The translations under genes were made by a program, and so were the position numbers. Of a stretch of 64,000 bases of DNA, positions 35,807 to 43,572 are shown piece by piece. The stretch covers positions 124,001 through 188,000 of the forward strand of contig JAYZEZ010000007.1 of assembly GCA_036337015.1 (NCBI GenBank), read 5' to 3'. This stretch comes from Casp-alpha2 sp036337015 (GTDB lineage: Bacteria > Pseudomonadota > Alphaproteobacteria > Rhodospirillales > Casp-alpha2). The stretch's first letter is position 1; every line of letters starts with the position of its first letter. The notes under the pieces were generated by a model. The model worked only from the letters and a program-made list of their open reading frames with translations. It was not told the DNA's origin and made no database searches.

Positions 35807-36478
35807 TTAGAGTTTCTCCTCTCCCTGTAAATTTAAAGAAGCTTATAAACTGCTTCTTTTACTCAATTCATGCGTCATTACAAAAAAACTGAATGATCAC
35901 ATCTCTAAAAAGGCCACCATAAGGCCTAAATTTTTAATCCCAATTTTGGGGACTTCTTATGAACAAATCTATATTTGTAAAGCATTACTCCTAGATGCCT
36001 AGTGATTAACATAAAAAAAATACAAAATAACTTAACTTCTAAAAACCCATCTTAAAAAAATACTACAACATAAACAGCAACTGCAAAAAAACAGAAAGCT
36101 ATTTTAAATAACTATAAAAATCTGGATTGTATACTACAGTTCTCAATATAAGCTCCCAAGAACTATAGTCACTCGCACCCCCCTAAAAAGTTCAACTAAT
36201 GAGCTTTTCACCCCAATTAATAAAAACCTAGGGACACTAGAAGGTCATGTCAACCATTGCTGTCACTCATGACATATAAGTAACTTCTACATAACGTATG
36301 ATTATGCATAAAAAAATAAATGCAGAACTATAATTTCAATAGAAAACCCTAGTTTTCTATAAATAACAAACTACTCACAGAAAAACATAATTTTTTAGCT
36401 TTTTGGTAAATTAACCTAAAAAATTGTATTATCTATTTTTATTAATCCTAATTTATCAAACAAAAAGGAACTCTAATC
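35807..36478. other. 672-bp AT-rich gap, divergent promoters, no gene seen
   Basis: This gap separates the divergent binding-protein and PcaC-like genes. All frames are short. It contains TTGTATACTA at 36127-36136, another match to TNGTNNACNA, short dyads such as ATGTCA/TGACAT near 36246-36274, and AAAAAGGAACTC as the ribosome site of the next gene. I see no RNA gene or coding remnant. Confidence 0.6.
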
Positions 36479-36892
36479 ATGTCAACAGAACAATACGAAA
36501 ACGGCCTAAAAATAAGAAAAGAAGTGCTGGGAGAAAAATATGTAAATGAAGCGCTGGCAAAAGCTGACGACTTTAATCGTGATTTTCAAAAGCTTGTTAC
36601 CGAATACTGTTGGGGTGGAAGTTGGGGGCGAGGCATACTAAGCAAACAACAACGCTCAATTATTAATTTGGGAATGCTTGCGGCGCTCAATCGACCGCAC
36701 GAGTTTAAGCTACACTTTCAAGGGGCTATTAAAAACGGTGTAAGCATTCTAGAATTACGCGAGATATTAATTCAAATCACTATCTACTGTGGGGTGCCTG
36801 CTGCAATCGATGCTTTCCGAATTGCTAGAGAGGTTTTTAATGAAAATGGTATCGATGTATCGCAAATTGAAACCCAAAAAGCTAATTCATGA
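36479..36892 (+). CDS. Carboxymuconolactone decarboxylase family protein (PcaC-like)
   Basis: The 137-residue all-helical protein shows the CMD core RSIINLGMLAALNRPHEFKLHFQGAIKNGVS and EILIQITIYCGVPAAIDAF. The His of KLHFQGA and the GV/GxP region match 4-carboxymuconolactone decarboxylase PcaC; the AhpD-type CxxC pair is absent, which argues against a peroxidase. The protein N-terminus EQYENGLKIRKEVLGEKYV is also PcaC-like. AAAAAGGAACTC precedes the ATG. It overlaps the following dehydrogenase gene by 4 bp. No other protocatechuate-pathway gene is seen except the RraA/HMG-aldolase-like gene nearby, so a related lactone or decarboxylation substrate is possible. Confidence 0.87.
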   Translation: MSTEQYENGLKIRKEVLGEKYVNEALAKADDFNRDFQKLVTEYCWGGSWGRGILSKQQRSIINLGMLAALNRPHEFKLHFQGAIKNGVSILELREILIQITIYCGVPAAIDAFRIAREVFNENGIDVSQIETQKANS

Positions 36893-37755
36893 ACAATTTA
36901 AAATACGGCTTTGTTGGTCTTGGCCAAATGGGGGGACCAATGGCGGAAAACATCGCTCGCAAAGGATACAATCTAAGCGTTTTCGACAAGGCAGGAACTA
37001 ACGAACGAGCACCTAAAAATACATTCGCTTTTGATTCTATCAAAGAAATTGCAGGTGCTGTAGATATATTATTTCTAAGTCTACCCGATGCAAATGCATC
37101 GCTTGAAATTGTTAAAAAACTTGCGGCGACAAATAGTTGTACTACCTCATTAGTTATAGAATTGTCCACTATTGGTGTAGATGCAGCAAAAGATGCATGG
37201 CAAATTCTCAATTCTTCCAACATCACTTATATAGATGCACCAGTTTCAGGGGGGCAATCTGGTGCTAAAGCTGGAACTATTACAATCATGTGGGCTGGCC
37301 CTCGCAATATATTAGAAATTCACAAGAAAATAATGATGTCGTTTTGTAAAAATTTATTTCATGTTGGTAATAATGCTGGCCAAGGACAAGCTTTAAAAAT
37401 TTTAAACAATTTTTTATCTGGCACAGCTATGGCCGCAACTTCAGAGGCTGTGGCCTTTGGACTTTCTCAAGGGTTAGATATGAAAACCCTTCTCAACGTA
37501 ATCAATGTGTCAACAGGACAAAACACAGCTACAAGTGACAAGTTTCCCAACCGCATACTTACTGGTTCATTTGATGCAGGCTTCAAAACAAGTTTATTAA
37601 CTAAAGACATGAAACTTTACCTAGAGAGTGCTAGAATTTCTAAAACACCAATAGATATTGCAAATGCTGTTATGGAGTTATGGAACGGATGCAATAACTC
37701 TTTACCAAACTCTGACTTCACCGAAATATACAATTTTATTTCTAGAAAAAATTAA
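36889..37755 (+). CDS. 3-hydroxyisobutyrate dehydrogenase-like oxidoreductase
   Basis: The 288-residue beta-hydroxyacid dehydrogenase has GFVGLGQMGGPMAENIARKGY at the N-terminus, the substrate motif DAPVSGGQSGAKAGTITIM and the catalytic Lys in GQGQALKILNNFLSG. The size and order match MmsB/GarR/tartronate-semialdehyde reductase relatives. It is coupled to the PcaC-like gene by an ATGA overlap. It oxidises or reduces a 3-hydroxyacid with NAD(P). The precise substrate is unknown. Confidence 0.88.
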   Translation: MNNLKYGFVGLGQMGGPMAENIARKGYNLSVFDKAGTNERAPKNTFAFDSIKEIAGAVDILFLSLPDANASLEIVKKLAATNSCTTSLVIELSTIGVDAAKDAWQILNSSNITYIDAPVSGGQSGAKAGTITIMWAGPRNILEIHKKIMMSFCKNLFHVGNNAGQGQALKILNNFLSGTAMAATSEAVAFGLSQGLDMKTLLNVINVSTGQNTATSDKFPNRILTGSFDAGFKTSLLTKDMKLYLESARISKTPIDIANAVMELWNGCNNSLPNSDFTEIYNFISRKN

Positions 37756-37797
37756 AATTTTCTATGATTTATCCACCATGCAAACTAAACGCTTCTA

Positions 37798-38295
37798 CTA
37801 TTTATGCAATTTCTTAGCAGCGATTACGATGCCATCTTGATCAGCATATAAATAGTCACCATGATTAATTACAACACCGCCAAAAAATAGCTGCACACTT
37901 AGCTTGGCAATACCATCCTTACGGGGGCGCATAGGTGATGCGCCAATGGCTTTAACTCCAAAATCCAGATCCAAAATTTCATGCTGATCACGAATACAAC
38001 CATTGCAAACTATACCTTCCCATCCTTTTTCATAAGCTTCTCTCGCTATATTACCCCCACAAAGAGCACGTCGACGAGAACCTCGGCCATCAACAACCAA
38101 AACTTTTCCCGCGCCCCCTTTGCCTAGCACATCACGTACAGATTTATTATCCTCAAATGTAGAAAATGTAACCACCTGTCCATGAAAATAATGGCGTTTG
38201 GCATAATCCTTAAATTCAATTTCACAAACTTGAACTTCTTTTTTGTGTTCATCACAAATATCTGCTGTTCGAATGATACCCATATTTAATGCCAT
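37798..38295 (-). CDS. RraA-like / 4-hydroxy-4-methyl-2-oxoglutarate aldolase family protein
   Basis: The 165-residue protein matches RraA across its length: TADICDEH at the N-terminus, FEDNKSVRDVL, the central KVLVVDGRGSRRRALCGG and the C-terminal NHGDYLYADQDGIVI. In the HMG-aldolase branch, a G-x-x-x-R-x-x-x-x-D metal/pyruvate site is conserved; here the R and D of GCIRDQ are present. It could be a class II pyruvate aldolase of aromatic catabolism or the RNase E inhibitor. Neighbouring catabolic genes favour the aldolase role, but closeness to E. coli RraA in sequence keeps both open. Confidence 0.83.
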   Translation of the reverse strand: MALNMGIIRTADICDEHKKEVQVCEIEFKDYAKRHYFHGQVVTFSTFEDNKSVRDVLGKGGAGKVLVVDGRGSRRRALCGGNIAREAYEKGWEGIVCNGCIRDQHEILDLDFGVKAIGASPMRPRKDGIAKLSVQLFFGGVVINHGDYLYADQDGIVIAAKKLHK

Positions 38296-38370
38296 ACTTA
38301 ATTCTTATCAGTTTTCAAAATAGATTTAAGTGCTTTCATCTAGTGCTGAAAAATTATAGGAAATAAAAAA

Positions 38371-39348
38371 TTAGGGTAATAATATCATAGCCCCAGTCGT
38401 TTTACGACTTTCAATAGCTTCATGAGCCTGGTACGCATCCTGCAGTTTATATTGTTCAGTAATATTAACTTTCACAATATCATTGCGTAGCACTTCGAAA
38501 ACTTCACTAGATGCCTGCTCAAGATCCTTACGTTCAGCAATGTAAGTTGCTAGGGTTGGACGTGAAATAATCAATGATTTTTTATGAAGATATTGAAGTG
38601 GAAAAGCCTTGACCTGTCCAGATGCTGTTCCAAAATTAATTCCAACACCCATCGGCGACAAGCAATCTAAAGATTGCATAAATGTATCCTTGCCAACTGA
38701 ATCGTACACTACTGGAACTCCTACCCCTTTTGTTATTTTCATCACTCTGTCTACAAATTTTTCTCGCGTATAGACAATAGGATGATCACACCCATGGGCT
38801 CTAACAATTTTTGCCTTTGCATCAGTGCTGACAGTGCCAATTACATTAGCGCCCATCGCCTTAGCCCACTGGCAAATAAAAAGACCAACACCACCTGCAG
38901 CAGCATGAACTAAAATAGTCTCACCAGGCTTTACTTTATATAAACGTTTTAACAAATAATGAGCAGTCAACCCTCGCAAGAATGCCGCTGCAGCTAATTC
39001 GTCAGAAATATCATTAGGCAACTGTACCATACGAGAGGCCGGAACAACCCGTGCTTCAGCATAAGAGCCAAGAAGATTAGAATATGTAACACGAACACCA
39101 ACATTTAAATCTTTCACTCCTTCTCCTATTTCCTCGACAACGCCAACGCCCTGAGAGCCCAAAATTAGAGGAAAATTAACCTTATGACCAAATTGCCCAG
39201 TACGATGATAGATATCAACGAAGTTAAAACCTATAGCAGTATGACGGATCAATATTTCGCCAACTTTCAACGGCGGTAAGTCAATTTCTTCCCATGACAG
39301 AACTTCAGGACCACCAAACTTATGAATTTGCAAGACTTTGGTCTTCAA
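38371..39348 (-). CDS. NADPH:quinone reductase (Qor-like, MDR superfamily)
   Basis: The 325-residue medium-chain dehydrogenase/reductase has GFNFVDIYHRTGQ, GSQGVGVVEEIGEGV, LVHAAAGGVGLFICQWAKAMGA (the NADPH-binding AAxGGVG motif) and lacks the zinc-ligand cysteines. This pattern identifies QOR/crystallin-zeta relatives, which reduce quinones or alkenals. The start is TTG with GGTGAAAT upstream. It is near, and in the same direction as, the Nif11-domain gene, 30 bp downstream of its stop. Confidence 0.9.
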   Translation of the reverse strand: MKTKVLQIHKFGGPEVLSWEEIDLPPLKVGEILIRHTAIGFNFVDIYHRTGQFGHKVNFPLILGSQGVGVVEEIGEGVKDLNVGVRVTYSNLLGSYAEARVVPASRMVQLPNDISDELAAAAFLRGLTAHYLLKRLYKVKPGETILVHAAAGGVGLFICQWAKAMGANVIGTVSTDAKAKIVRAHGCDHPIVYTREKFVDRVMKITKGVGVPVVYDSVGKDTFMQSLDCLSPMGVGINFGTASGQVKAFPLQYLHKKSLIISRPTLATYIAERKDLEQASSEVFEVLRNDIVKVNITEQYKLQDAYQAHEAIESRKTTGAMILLP

Positions 39349-39378
39349 TTTATTTCACCATATATAGAAAATTGCACT

Positions 39379-39615
39379 TTAGGTTTTACGAACTAAGTCG
39401 AGGCTTCTCGCAAGATCCCACCCCCAGTTATCAGGCAAGCTTTGTGCTGTAAAAATCAATTCTTTCATAACGCTTTTAAGCTCTTCTTCAGAGAATTCAA
39501 ATCCTCTTTTCTTTGCATACTTTATGATTTCTGCAGGAATTGGATTTTTAAGATTTGCAGAATCTACGCTATTTTTCAGCGATTCAAAGAAGCTCGCAAC
39601 GTTTTCTTTACTCAT
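39379..39615 (-). CDS. Small Nif11-domain protein
   Basis: The 78-residue protein begins MSKENVASFFESLKNS and continues with EIIKYAKKRGFEFSEEELKSVM, matching the Nif11 domain (PF07862) also used as the leader of ribosomally made peptides. The tail after the domain is LPDNWGWDLARSLDLVRKT, with no GG/GA cleavage site and no run of Cys, Ser or Thr as in most modified peptides. An excellent AAGGAG sits 5 nt before the ATG. No LanM, radical-SAM, YcaO or peptidase-transporter gene is visible nearby. It may be a stand-alone Nif11 protein of unknown role, or a precursor handled by enzymes elsewhere. Confidence 0.8.
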   Translation of the reverse strand: MSKENVASFFESLKNSVDSANLKNPIPAEIIKYAKKRGFEFSEEELKSVMKELIFTAQSLPDNWGWDLARSLDLVRKT

Positions 39616-39761
39616 TGGTTCTCCTTCTTAATATATAAATTAGTAAGTACTAGAGACTTGATTTATGACAACAATAAATACATTCCAAGAAGGTAAAATC
39701 GTAAATTCATTTTTTTAATTAATTTCTAGGATATAACAAGAGAAAATTAAAATAGTTATCC

Positions 39762-40508
39762 TTAATGTACATTCTGATAATCGTATGAAAATTTTTGAGC
39801 TAATTCAATTTCAGAGGAAGACATCTCTTCTTCAAAAATCTTTAAATTATTTATTGCTACTTCATCACCCTGAGAAGCAGAAATTTCCCACCACATGTAT
39901 GCAAAATTCAAATCCTGTTTAGTCCCCATTCCCTCCGCATACATGAGGCCAAGATTTGCCTGAGAAGCTGCATGCCCCTGTTCGGAGGCAAGACTATACC
40001 ACTTAAATGCCGCCTTAAAATCTTGTGACACACCATTCCCATTTTTATGCATTGAACCAAGGTTGTGTTGTGCGTTAGCGTTCCCTTGTTCGGCAGAAAG
40101 GGTATACCACTTGACTGCAACCTCAGGGTCTCTAGGTATTATTTTTCCACTATCATACATTACCCCAAGATTGAACTGAGCTGTAATATGCCCTTGCTCC
40201 GCTGCAAGGGTATACCATTTAATAGCTAGATTAGAATCGCTTTGAACGCCATCCCCATTTTCATACAAAACACCTAAATTAGATTGAGCATCAGCAAAAC
40301 CCTGTTCTGCAGAAAGCTTGAACCAATTGAAAGCAATTATATCATTCTGTTGGACACCTTGTCCTGTCTTATACATCAATCCCAAACTAAATTGTGAAGT
40401 TGGATCACCTTCCTCAGCCAATGGTTCCCAATTTTTTAGCGCAAATTCAAAATTTCCCTTTTTGAATGCGTCTAAACCCTTCTGGAAATTAGCAATCTTT
40501 TTCTCCAT
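39762..40508 (-). CDS. Sel1-repeat (TPR-like) protein, apparently cytoplasmic
   Basis: The 248-residue protein is made of about six Sel1-type repeats of 36 residues with the pattern A-x-x-x-L-G-x-x-Y/M-x-x-G-x-G-V-x-x-D-x-x-x-A-x-x-W-Y/F. Examples are SQFSLGLMYKTGQGVQQN and AQSNLGVLYENGDGVQSD. Each repeat forms an antiparallel helix pair used for protein-protein contacts. No signal peptide is present, unlike the related gene at 42508-43425. DNA of adjacent repeats is similar. Such proteins often act as adaptors in signalling or envelope assembly; the partner is unknown. Confidence 0.88.
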   Translation of the reverse strand: MEKKIANFQKGLDAFKKGNFEFALKNWEPLAEEGDPTSQFSLGLMYKTGQGVQQNDIIAFNWFKLSAEQGFADAQSNLGVLYENGDGVQSDSNLAIKWYTLAAEQGHITAQFNLGVMYDSGKIIPRDPEVAVKWYTLSAEQGNANAQHNLGSMHKNGNGVSQDFKAAFKWYSLASEQGHAASQANLGLMYAEGMGTKQDLNFAYMWWEISASQGDEVAINNLKIFEEEMSSSEIELAQKFSYDYQNVH

Positions 40509-40641
40509 CTTTCTTGGCCTATCTCTTTTTACATTCCAAAATCAATATTAATGTATAGATTTTACAGTTTATTCATTAAATAGTAGGCAGTTCCTAAAAG
40601 TTAATTTTAAAGGTCGGGCACCCAAATACTTTCAATATGAT

Positions 40642-41217
40642 TTATTGATTATCATTCATTAAGGGCAGCAAAGATTCTACAGAACGAGTTAGTCGATTAG
40701 AAAGAGGTGACGTAGGACTTGAAAACCAATCTATCAATTCACCTTTATCATTAATTAGGTATTTATGGAAGTTCCAACGCGGCTTAGCGATTGCTCCCAA
40801 CTTAGACGTCGCCCAACTGTAAAATGGGTGAGCAGATGGACCTTTGATGTGTACTTTTCTTGTCATTGGAAAATTAATATCAAAGTTTGATTTGCAAAAG
40901 TCTTTGATTTCTTTCTCTGTGCCAGGCTCTTGACTGCCAAAGTCATTAGATGGGACACCTAAAACTATTAATCCTCTTTTTTGATAACGATCCCAAAGAG
41001 TTTGCAAAGCTGCATATTGATTGGTGAAACCACAAAATGAGGCTGTGTTCACGACTAATAATATTTTACCAGAAAAGTTTGAAAGTGGCAGTTTATTTCC
41101 CTCAATAGAAGTAAACACAAAGTCATATGCAGAAACGTTTTTATCCTCAGAAGCCATTATTTTTTCTATATAGAGAAAACTTAGTAAAAACAAAACATTT
41201 AGAATTTTGAGTTTCAT
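40642..41217 (-). CDS. Glutathione peroxidase family protein, probably secreted
   Basis: The protein of about 191 residues has a hydrophobic N-terminal signal-like segment (MKLKILNVLFLLSFLYIEK) followed by the GPx fold. The peroxidatic Cys is in NTASFCGFTNQYAAL (about residue 62), the catalytic Gln in SNDFGSQEPGT and the Trp in KPRWNFHKYLIND. It reduces hydroperoxides, in bacteria usually with thioredoxin. Cys rather than selenocysteine is encoded. An upstream GTG at 41250 is open; ATG at 41217 gives the proper signal peptide. It follows the DCC-type gene by 35 bp, suggesting a two-gene thiol-redox operon. Confidence 0.88.
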   Translation of the reverse strand: MKLKILNVLFLLSFLYIEKIMASEDKNVSAYDFVFTSIEGNKLPLSNFSGKILLVVNTASFCGFTNQYAALQTLWDRYQKRGLIVLGVPSNDFGSQEPGTEKEIKDFCKSNFDINFPMTRKVHIKGPSAHPFYSWATSKLGAIAKPRWNFHKYLINDKGELIDWFSSPTSPLSNRLTRSVESLLPLMNDNQ

Positions 41218-41252
41218 GGTGATTTTTTTAACTAAATCTTTCAAAAGCACTT

Positions 41253-41621
41253 TTAGGTTAGCTTAATAAATAACCGCTGCATCCAGGTTCTATTAATAAC
41301 AAAGATCTTATATGAAAATTCTAGGATGGTACCCATAAATTTATTATTGAATATTTTACCTAACAAATAGAACTTTGGTAGTGCTAACCACAATAACACA
41401 AAACCGTCCCCTCCTGAAGAAAGTGAGCCATCTGATCCAAGTACATAAAACCGTTTTGCTGCATTTTCTATACTCAGATCATCAGGAAAGTCTTTATCTG
41501 AAGCTTTGAAAATATCAACCCAAATGATTTCTTTTGCACCTCTTTGTCGTTGGTAAAATTTAATTTCACGAGAACAAATTGGGCAATTTCCATCATAAAA
41601 AACTTTTAATTTTTTTTTCAT
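41253..41621 (-). CDS. DCC-family thiol-disulfide oxidoreductase (DUF393)
   Basis: The 122-residue protein opens KVFYDGNCPICSREIKFYQRQRG. The DGxCPxC motif defines the DCC/YuxK family, a small thioredoxin-like group. The rest, with FYVLGSDGSLSSGGDGFVLLWLALPKF, is standard for the family. It probably carries out a thiol-disulfide exchange with membrane-associated partners. It is the first gene of a pair with glutathione peroxidase and faces the PadR-like gene across a gap holding a Fur/Mur-like dyad. Confidence 0.87.
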   Translation of the reverse strand: MKKKLKVFYDGNCPICSREIKFYQRQRGAKEIIWVDIFKASDKDFPDDLSIENAAKRFYVLGSDGSLSSGGDGFVLLWLALPKFYLLGKIFNNKFMGTILEFSYKIFVINRTWMQRLFIKLT

Positions 41622-41773
41622 GAAATTTATTTTGCTGGAAACAATAACCTGGACTTAAAAATAAATCATCTTTTTTAAGACATAAAATGGGCAATTAAAA
41701 TATTAAGCTTATTTTTAACCTTTTTTCGTTGATTAGCAATTTCCCATAATTAATTACAAAATTTTATTATTAT

Positions 41774-41794
41774 TGCGAATGACTTGCATTTGCA
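41774..41794. promoter_or_regulatory. Fur/Mur-box-like inverted repeat
   Basis: TGCGAATG (41774-41781) and CATTTGCA (41787-41794) form an inverted repeat with one mismatch and a 5-nt spacer. The form resembles Fur/Mur-type boxes of alphaproteobacteria, which contain TGC-AAT...ATT-GCA arms. It lies 40 nt upstream of the PadR-like start, in the divergent region shared with the DCC-type gene. GATAATG follows at 41806-41812, also Fur-like. Confidence 0.5.
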
Positions 41795-41834
41795 TTATAT
41801 TTAGTGATAATGTTTCACCTCCAGAGATTTTGAA

Positions 41835-42392
41835 ATGTCCGTTAATATACTTACAAATCTAGCCGTTCTTGGCATTACCCATCAAAGACCACTTGCAATT
41901 GGTCAAGTCGCTTCAATTGCAAAATCTTTAGTACCCGAGCTTTGGAATCCTACCAACAGCGTTATTTTTTCTGCAGTTAGAAGAAATATACAGATTAACT
42001 ATTTAAAAAAAGAAAAAACCGGAAAAAAATCCTACAATATTAAACTTACAAAAAAGGGCCATGTACAATTGCAGAACCTGTTGCTTTGCGATCCAGGAGA
42101 ACTTGTGTCTCCGACAACGCAAGCAGTTGAAGCCATACAATTCTGCCTTCTAGACGCCGCTAGCCCTCCTACTGCAGAAATGGTCCTTATAAGACTGCAA
42201 AATCGGCAAAGGAAACGTCTTGAAGATTTGCAACATCGTTGCCTGAATTATCCGCACAATGGTAGATATTTGAATCTCTGGATGGGGATGGAACAACGTA
42301 GAATTGCAGCCACAGAACAAATGCTAACTATTATCTATAAAGAAGCAAAAAATTCAATTCTTACAAATAATTTTTCAAAATTAACCAACTGA
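41835..42392 (+). CDS. PadR-like winged-helix transcriptional regulator
   Basis: The 185-residue protein has an N-terminal winged helix-turn-helix of PadR type (about residues 1-80). It is recognised from LAVLGITHQRPLAIGQV, then FSAVRRNIQINYLKKEKTGKKS as recognition helix and wing, then YNIKLTKKGHVQLQNLL. The C-terminal part (about 95-170) is helical and charged (RLQNRQRKRLEDLQHRC), fitting a dimerisation coiled-coil as in PadR proteins. The family call is moderate since the motif is loose. A Fur/Mur-like site sits in its promoter, so iron or manganese control is plausible. It faces the DCC/glutathione peroxidase genes. Confidence 0.65.
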   Translation: MSVNILTNLAVLGITHQRPLAIGQVASIAKSLVPELWNPTNSVIFSAVRRNIQINYLKKEKTGKKSYNIKLTKKGHVQLQNLLLCDPGELVSPTTQAVEAIQFCLLDAASPPTAEMVLIRLQNRQRKRLEDLQHRCLNYPHNGRYLNLWMGMEQRRIAATEQMLTIIYKEAKNSILTNNFSKLTN

Positions 42393-42507
42393 TCTACCAC
42401 TTCTCCAATGAAGGTGTTTCCACTTGGTTTAATTAGCAAAAATTACGGGTGCAATTCAGTTGGTGTTTTAATACTAAATATAGCTACTAAAGGACAAACT
42501 TTTAAAA

Positions 42508-43425
42508 TTAACAATTTTTATATTCTTTAAGTACACATTCTCGAGCTAAATTTTGTGCTTTATCTAATTGTACAGGAGTCATAATCTTTGCAAGAGCATC
42601 CATTAATCTAGTTCCATTTTTTTTTCCATTTGATGATGCAATATTTCCCCACATGTGGGCGTATACGATATTTCTCGAAATTCCTTTACCAATTCCATAA
42701 AGAACACCAAGATTTGCCTGAGCTTTAGCATGTCCCTGCTCAGCTGCAAGTTTATACCATTTGAATGCAAATTTATAATCCTGCTTAACTCCTTCTCCCT
42801 TTCTATACTTCTGACCTAAATTATATTGAGAGCTAGCATTCCCCTGTTTTGCCGCTAGCCTATACCAATCAACGGAAGTCTTGTGTTTTTTCTTAACCCC
42901 TAGCCCCTCAGAGTACATAAAACCTAAATTACTTTGAGCAATTGCATGTCCCTGCTTAGCTGCCAATTCAAACCACTTTAAGGCGATTTTATAATTTTTT
43001 GAAACACCCAGCCCTTTCTTGTACATCGTTCCAAGATAGTTTTGAGCATCTGCATAACCTTGCTTGGCAGAAAGCCCAAACCACTTCAAAGCAGACTTAT
43101 AATCCCGATCAACGCCTAGTCCACTTTTATACATGCCTCCTAGGTTGCTTTGAGCATCGGCATAACCTTGATTGGCTGCCAGTTTAAACCACTTCACTGC
43201 AACTTTATAATTCTGTGAAACGCCTAATCCTTTCTCATACATTACACCCAGATTATATTGAGCTAACTCATCTCCTTTTTCAGCAAGAGGTGTCCACTCT
43301 CTAAGAGCAGTGGCAAAATCTCCTCTTTGGGCTGAGTCAAAACCCTTCTGTAAGTTAGCAGAATTCAACGAGCTTCCTGGAAAAATAAATATTATAAATA
43401 CTAATGTTAAAAAAAAGCGGAGCAT
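42508..43425 (-). CDS. Exported Sel1-repeat protein
   Basis: The 305-residue protein has a signal peptide (MLRFFLTLVFIIFIFPGSSLNSA, cleavage likely around residue 23) and about seven Sel1 repeats with the pattern AQYNLGVMYEKGLGVSQNYKVA and AQSNLGFMYSEGLGVKKK. The DNA of successive repeats is visibly similar. It would act in the periplasm as a solenoid adaptor. It ends in ARECVLKEYKNC. It shares the same repeat type with the gene at 39762-40508 and may be a paralogue; four other genes lie between them. Confidence 0.9.
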   Translation of the reverse strand: MLRFFLTLVFIIFIFPGSSLNSANLQKGFDSAQRGDFATALREWTPLAEKGDELAQYNLGVMYEKGLGVSQNYKVAVKWFKLAANQGYADAQSNLGGMYKSGLGVDRDYKSALKWFGLSAKQGYADAQNYLGTMYKKGLGVSKNYKIALKWFELAAKQGHAIAQSNLGFMYSEGLGVKKKHKTSVDWYRLAAKQGNASSQYNLGQKYRKGEGVKQDYKFAFKWYKLAAEQGHAKAQANLGVLYGIGKGISRNIVYAHMWGNIASSNGKKNGTRLMDALAKIMTPVQLDKAQNLARECVLKEYKNC

Positions 43426-43572
43426 ATTATAAGATCACTTAGCTTAGAGACATCAAATTATTAAGAATCAATATTTTTTTGAATGGCACCTTTTCAAAAA
43501 CATAACGCATCGGAAACAAAATTATAATAAATCAAGCATTATATTAAGGACTATAATAATTCTAGCTCATCC

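Noticed and set aside
3407..39348. Catabolic block as a mobile genomic island
   Set aside because: No integrase, transposase, tRNA end or direct flanking repeats were recognised, and base composition looks like the flanks by eye. A codon-usage or comparative analysis would be needed to argue for transfer.
40642..41217. Selenocysteine in the glutathione peroxidase
   Set aside because: The active-site codon encodes Cys and no in-frame UGA is needed.
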